64,000 nucleotides of DNA from an uncultured Gammaproteobacteria bacterium (GTDB lineage: Bacteria > Pseudomonadota > Gammaproteobacteria > Steroidobacterales > XN24): contig CALDWW010000055.1 in assembly GCA_937924335.1 (NCBI GenBank), positions 88,718 through 152,717 on the forward strand. The letters run 5' to 3'. The notes under the pieces are model-generated. The model was not told the origin of the DNA and made no database searches. It worked only from the letters and a program-made list of their open reading frames with translations. The position numbers and the translations under genes were made by a program. Below, in pieces: positions 60,629 to 64,000 of the stretch (the stretch's first letter is position 1; each line of letters opens with the position of its first letter).

Positions 60629-61512
60629 CCCGCCACCGCGATGACCCGTATCTGCTGGAGACCCGCGCCATACGCCGGGCCTTCGATAGGGCAAGTTCTA
60701 CTTATGACGGGTCGGCCGTGCTCCAGGGCCAGGTCCGGCAACACCTGCTGGACCGCCTGGAACCGGTGACCTTGAATCCGGCCGTGATCCTGGATGCCGG
60801 CTGCGGCACGGGGCAAGCGGGTCCGCCGCTGCTCAAGCGGTACCGTAACGCCCGCTTGGTATCCGTGGATCTGTCGGAGGGCATGCTGCGCCGGGCCAGG
60901 GCGAGGCGACTGTGGCTGCGGCGGCCCGCCGCCGTCTGCTCGGATGCCCTGCGTCTGCCGTTCGCGGACGCGAGCGTGGACCTGGTCTTCTCGAACCTGA
61001 TGCTGCAGTGGTGCAGCGACCTGGATGGCGTACTGCGGGAGATTTCACGCGTGCTGAGACCCGAGGGCCTGTTCAGCTTCTCTACCTTCGGGCCGGACAC
61101 GCTCACGGAGCTCAGGCAGGCCTGGAGTGCGGCCGACGGTCATGTCCATGTGAGCAGGTTTCTCGACATGCATGACATCGGCGACGCCCTGATCCGGGCC
61201 GGCCTGGCAGAGCCTGTGCTGGACGTGGACTATTTCAGCATGACCTATTCGTCCGTAAGAGACCTGATGCGCGACCTCAAGGCGATCGGCGCCAGTAACG
61301 CATCGGGTGGCCGCAATCACGGGCTGACCGGACGTCGTCGGCTGGCGGCGGTGGAACAAGCCTATGAAGCCCGCCGCAGAGACGGCCGACTGCCGTCGAC
61401 CTGGGAGGTCGTGTACGGGCACGCCTGGGCTTCGCCGACGCGGCGTCGAGGGCAGTCCGCGGCCGGTGAGACCCGCATCCCGGTCAGCAGCATCGGAGTC
61501 CGCGATGACTGA
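60625..61512 (+). CDS. bioC: Malonyl-ACP O-methyltransferase
   Basis: BioC methylates malonyl-ACP so that it can prime pimelate synthesis. The 295-residue SAM-dependent methyltransferase has RRAFDRASSTYDGSAVLQGQ, the SAM motif ILDAGCGTGQAG, VSVDLSEGMLRRARAR, and LVFSNLMLQWCSDLDGVLRE, followed by SFSTFGPDTLTELRQAWSAA, all typical of BioC. It overlaps bioH by four bases. The C terminus ends in a short Arg/Gly-rich tail. Confidence 0.95.
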   Translation: MTRHRDDPYLLETRAIRRAFDRASSTYDGSAVLQGQVRQHLLDRLEPVTLNPAVILDAGCGTGQAGPPLLKRYRNARLVSVDLSEGMLRRARARRLWLRRPAAVCSDALRLPFADASVDLVFSNLMLQWCSDLDGVLREISRVLRPEGLFSFSTFGPDTLTELRQAWSAADGHVHVSRFLDMHDIGDALIRAGLAEPVLDVDYFSMTYSSVRDLMRDLKAIGASNASGGRNHGLTGRRRLAAVEQAYEARRRDGRLPSTWEVVYGHAWASPTRRRGQSAAGETRIPVSSIGVRDD

Positions 61513-61521
61513 GGTTCGGCG

Positions 61522-62226
61522 ATGAGCACGGGCGTCTTTGTCACAGGGACGGATACCTCGGTCGGCAAGACGCTGGCCGCCTGCGCGTTGCTCAGGGCGC
61601 TGGGCGGCACGGGCATGGCCGTGTCCGGTTACAAGCCGGTGGCCGCGGGCGCTGAGCTCGTCGACGGCTTCCTGCGGAACGACGACGCCGTATGGCTACA
61701 GCGTTGCTCGTCAACGAGACCGGAATACGACGAGGTGAACCCGGTTGCCCTGGAAGCGGCGATAGCGCCGCATATCGCAGCACATGATGCTGCCGTGGAA
61801 CTGGACCTGGGACGGCTCGTGGCCGCTCATCAGCGGCTGGCAGACAAGTCCGACTTCGTCGTCACGGAAGGCGCGGGTGGCTGGCTCGTGCCTCTGGGTG
61901 ACGGACTTCAGTTCTCAGATCTGGCGGTGGCCCTCGACGTCCCCGTGATTCTCGTGGTCGGCATGCGGCTGGGCTGTCTCAACCATGCGCTCCTCACCGC
62001 CGAATCGATCGCCGGCCATGGCGCACGCCTCGGCGGCTGGATCGCCAACACGCTCGAACCCGGGATGACGGCGCTGGCCGAGAACCTGGCAACCCTCGAG
62101 CGCGGGCTGGCAGCACCACTCATCGGTTCCATCCCGTGGCTCGAAAACCGATCCATGGAGGAGCGGATTGACAAGGCACGGTCCGTCATGAACCTGGACC
62201 TTTTCCTCCAGGCCTCACGTAACTGA
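61522..62226 (+). CDS. bioD: Dethiobiotin synthetase
   Basis: BioD forms the ureido ring of dethiobiotin using CO2 and ATP. The 234-residue protein has the P-loop VFVTGTDTSVGKTLAACALL, GYKPVAAGAE with the catalytic Lys, the EAAIAPHIAAHDAA substrate segment, VTEGAGGWLVPLGDGLQFSD, and VGMRLGCLNHALLTAESI. It starts nine bases after bioC and ends the operon. bioA, needed for the step between BioF and BioD, is not in the window. Confidence 0.96.
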   Translation: MSTGVFVTGTDTSVGKTLAACALLRALGGTGMAVSGYKPVAAGAELVDGFLRNDDAVWLQRCSSTRPEYDEVNPVALEAAIAPHIAAHDAAVELDLGRLVAAHQRLADKSDFVVTEGAGGWLVPLGDGLQFSDLAVALDVPVILVVGMRLGCLNHALLTAESIAGHGARLGGWIANTLEPGMTALAENLATLERGLAAPLIGSIPWLENRSMEERIDKARSVMNLDLFLQASRN

Positions 62227-62270
62227 CTGAATAATAGAATTTTTTTGTCTGAAAAATTGGCTCCGATATG

Positions 62271-62299
62271 TTGCCATGACTGCGGCCTTCCATTAGCAT
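62271..62299 (+). promoter_or_regulatory. Candidate promoter for the DUF2244-coxB operon
   Basis: TTGCCA (62271-62276), 17 bases, then TAGCAT (62294-62299), 40 bases before the DUF2244 ATG. An AT-rich tract with seven Ts precedes it at 62240-62246. Confidence 0.5.
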
Positions 62300-62338
62300 A
62301 GCGGGCTCGGCGCCGGGTCAGGCTGTAGTGGGAAGCCC

Positions 62339-62863
62339 ATGACCGAACTGTCATCGCCGGAAGATACGCTGCTGACCAGGATTCAGGTGAGCCACAACTG
62401 CTCCCTGAGCTTGCGAGGTGCACTCGTCTTTTTCGGTGCCACTGCGGCCGGATCGCTGACCGTGGCGGGTTATTTCACCCTCCAGGGTCTGTGGCCGATA
62501 TTGCCCTTCGCGGGGCTGGAATTGTTGGTGCTCGGTGTCGCGCTTGGACTGAGCATGAGACGGGGCAGCTTCGTCGAGGAGATCTCGATTCACAGTGATC
62601 GGGTGACCGTGCACAGATACGGGCATGGCAAACAGGAGTTGGCGGAATTCCCGCGGCACTGGGCCCGGGTGGAGTTGCGGAGGTCGCCGAGACTGGGGCA
62701 CCCCAGCCGGCTATTGATCAGGTCGCATGGACGGAGATTCGAAGTGGGCGCGTCGCTCACCGAGGACGACAGGAGCAGGCTCGAGAGGCGTCTGCAGGAA
62801 TTGATCGGCGGGGTCGGACAGGTTCCGGGGATCTCGCCGGAAGAACAGATCCGGAATACTTGA
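62339..62863 (+). CDS. DUF2244 membrane protein
   Basis: A 174-residue integral membrane protein of the DUF2244 family. It begins with VSHNCSLSLRGALVFFGATA and two helices (residues about 25-46 and 50-72, the second WPILPFAGLELLVLGVALGL), followed by a cytoplasmic beta domain with EEISIHSDRVTVHRYGHGKQ and RRSPRLGHPSRLLIRSHGRR. The family is regularly found just upstream of cytochrome oxidase subunit II genes, as here, and a role in oxidase assembly or haem-copper maturation is a reasonable guess without proof. coxB starts 8 to 23 bases after its stop. Confidence 0.88.
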   Translation: MTELSSPEDTLLTRIQVSHNCSLSLRGALVFFGATAAGSLTVAGYFTLQGLWPILPFAGLELLVLGVALGLSMRRGSFVEEISIHSDRVTVHRYGHGKQELAEFPRHWARVELRRSPRLGHPSRLLIRSHGRRFEVGASLTEDDRSRLERRLQELIGGVGQVPGISPEEQIRNT

Positions 62864-62886
62864 AACTGGCAATGGAGTTGGGATTG

Positions 62887-64000
62887 ATGTCCAACAGCAA
62901 GCTCGGAAGGCTCGCGGGAATGATGACCGCGATGGCTCTTCTAACGGCGATATCGCCGCTCGCGCACGCAGCATGGGAAGTCAACATGCCGCGCGGCGTC
63001 ACCGCGATCAGCCAGGAAGTCTACGGACTTCACATGTTGATCTTCATTATCTGCTGCGTCATCGCTCTGGTCGTCTTCGGCGCGATGTTTTACTCGATAC
63101 TCCGGCACAGGAAATCACTCGGCGTCCAGCCCGCCAGTTTCAGCCACAGCACCAAGGCCGAGATCCTGTGGACGGTCGTCCCCTGTGTGATCCTGATCGG
63201 CATGGCAGTGCCGGCCGCCGACACGCTCATCCGCATGGAAGACACGCGCGGCAGCGATCTGAGCATCAAGGCTACGGGTTACCAATGGAAGTGGGGCTAC
63301 GAATACATCGATGAGGGCTTCGGCTTCTTCAGCACCCTTCATCCCGACCACAACCTGGCGCGTCAGCTCGGCTCCGGTATCGATCCCGCCAGCCTGGACA
63401 ACTATCTCCTCGAAGTAGACAACCCCCTGGTCGTGCCCGTGGGCGCGAAGGTCAGGCTGCTGCTCACCTCGTCGGACGTTATCCACGCATGGTGGGTGCC
63501 CGATTTCGGTGGCAAGAAAGACGCCGTCCCCGGCTTCGTCAACGAGTTCTGGTTCAAGCCGGAGGAGACCGGCACTTTCCGCGGCCAGTGTGCCGAATTG
63601 TGCGGCCGTGATCATGGCTTCATGCCGATCGTGGTCAAGGTGGTATCGCAGGCCGACTACGAGTCCTGGCGCGCCGGGCAGATGGCGAGCGTCTCGGTCG
63701 AGCCGGCGGTGATGACCACGGAAACGCCCGCAGTGGCGATGGCGCTGTCCTCCGACCCGGTCGCCGAGCCCGCGGCAGCGGCCGAGTGGTCCATCGAGAC
63801 CGCCATGGCCTCCGGCGAGCCTCTCTACAACGCCAATTGCGGCGCCTGTCACCAGATCGACGGCAAGGGCATGCCGCCCACTTTCCCGGCGATCGCCGGC
63901 AGCGCGGTCGCGAAGGGCGACGTTGACGCACACATCGACATGGCCGTGAATGGCAAACCGGGGACCGCCATGGCGGGCTTCGGCCCGCAGCTCTCGGACG
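62887..64000 (+). CDS. coxB: Cytochrome c oxidase subunit II fused to cytochrome c (partial, 3' end outside window)
   Basis: Subunit II receives electrons through its CuA centre and passes them to subunit I. The visible 371 residues start with a signal peptide (MSNSKLGRLAGMMTAMALLT), then two membrane helices (LIFIICCVIALVVFGAMFYS and ILWTVVPCVILIGMA), a periplasmic cupredoxin domain with the CuA site QCAELCGRDHGFM (C235, E237, C239, H243, M246), a linker of Ala/Glu/Thr, and a c-type haem motif NCGACHQIDGKG (C318, C321, H322). This is the caa3-type layout. ATG 62887 has GGAG nine bases upstream; ATG 62872 is in frame and may be the annotated start. Confidence 0.95.
   Translation, partial: MSNSKLGRLAGMMTAMALLTAISPLAHAAWEVNMPRGVTAISQEVYGLHMLIFIICCVIALVVFGAMFYSILRHRKSLGVQPASFSHSTKAEILWTVVPCVILIGMAVPAADTLIRMEDTRGSDLSIKATGYQWKWGYEYIDEGFGFFSTLHPDHNLARQLGSGIDPASLDNYLLEVDNPLVVPVGAKVRLLLTSSDVIHAWWVPDFGGKKDAVPGFVNEFWFKPEETGTFRGQCAELCGRDHGFMPIVVKVVSQADYESWRAGQMASVSVEPAVMTTETPAVAMALSSDPVAEPAAAAEWSIETAMASGEPLYNANCGACHQIDGKGMPPTFPAIAGSAVAKGDVDAHIDMAVNGKPGTAMAGFGPQLSD

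Overview
The window is a GC-rich, gene-dense piece of a bacterial chromosome. Gene content and order point to a gammaproteobacterium: rpoZ-spoT-ridA-recG, pilMNOPQ with aroK-aroB downstream, ponA diverging from pilM, yicC-gmk beside rph-rdgB-hemW, bioBFHCD, ubiC-ubiA, and an OxyR with both redox cysteines. The order or genus cannot be fixed from sequence alone. No insertion sequence, prophage, CRISPR array, rRNA or tRNA gene was seen. Both ends cut a gene: mscL on the left and coxB on the right.

Layout. 1-386 is the mscL remnant. 493-7190 is a complete tryptophan operon on the minus strand, in the order trpL-trpE-G-D-C-F-B-A, with a ribosome-mediated attenuator in front. 7356-9191 is a SLC13-type anion transporter. 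9512-17718 holds ppc, an alanine/sodium symporter, a nitroreductase, a YcgN protein, a 2-hydroxyacid dehydrogenase, a photolyase and a Nudix hydrolase. 17897-26285 holds oxyR, the ybbA-ybbP transporter pair, tesA, fadD, a patatin lipase and a basic-tailed phasin. 26476-31841 holds an uncharacterised gene and the chain aroK-aroB-dgt-pyrF-hemE. 31919-39448 is the type IV pilus alignment/secretin operon pilMNOPQ, extended by a large Ig-repeat lipoprotein gene and closed by a strong terminator. ponA and a nucleotidyltransferase-like gene follow, then gltA and rpmE.

44772-45238 is a non-coding stretch with three exact DnaA boxes. Left of it most genes are on the minus strand, though many are not. 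Right of about 48.6 kb almost all are on the plus strand: yicC-gmk-rpoZ-spoT-ridA-recG-ubiC-ubiA, then bioB-F-H-C-D, then a DUF2244 protein and coxB fused to cytochrome c. hemW-rdgB-rph-PP2C lie between, on the minus strand.

No clearly new multi-gene system is visible; this is mostly core metabolism and cell-envelope biology. The observations most worth following are regulatory and architectural: the trp attenuator, a CRP/Vfr-like site at class II spacing in front of pilM, the Ig-repeat lipoprotein inserted between pilQ and aroK, the DnaA-box cluster between rpmE and hemW, an OxyR half-operator across the oxyR start codon, and tesA/ybbA sharing one CATG for both start codons. Several genes use TTG or GTG starts backed by good Shine-Dalgarno sequences, so automatic start calls need care here.
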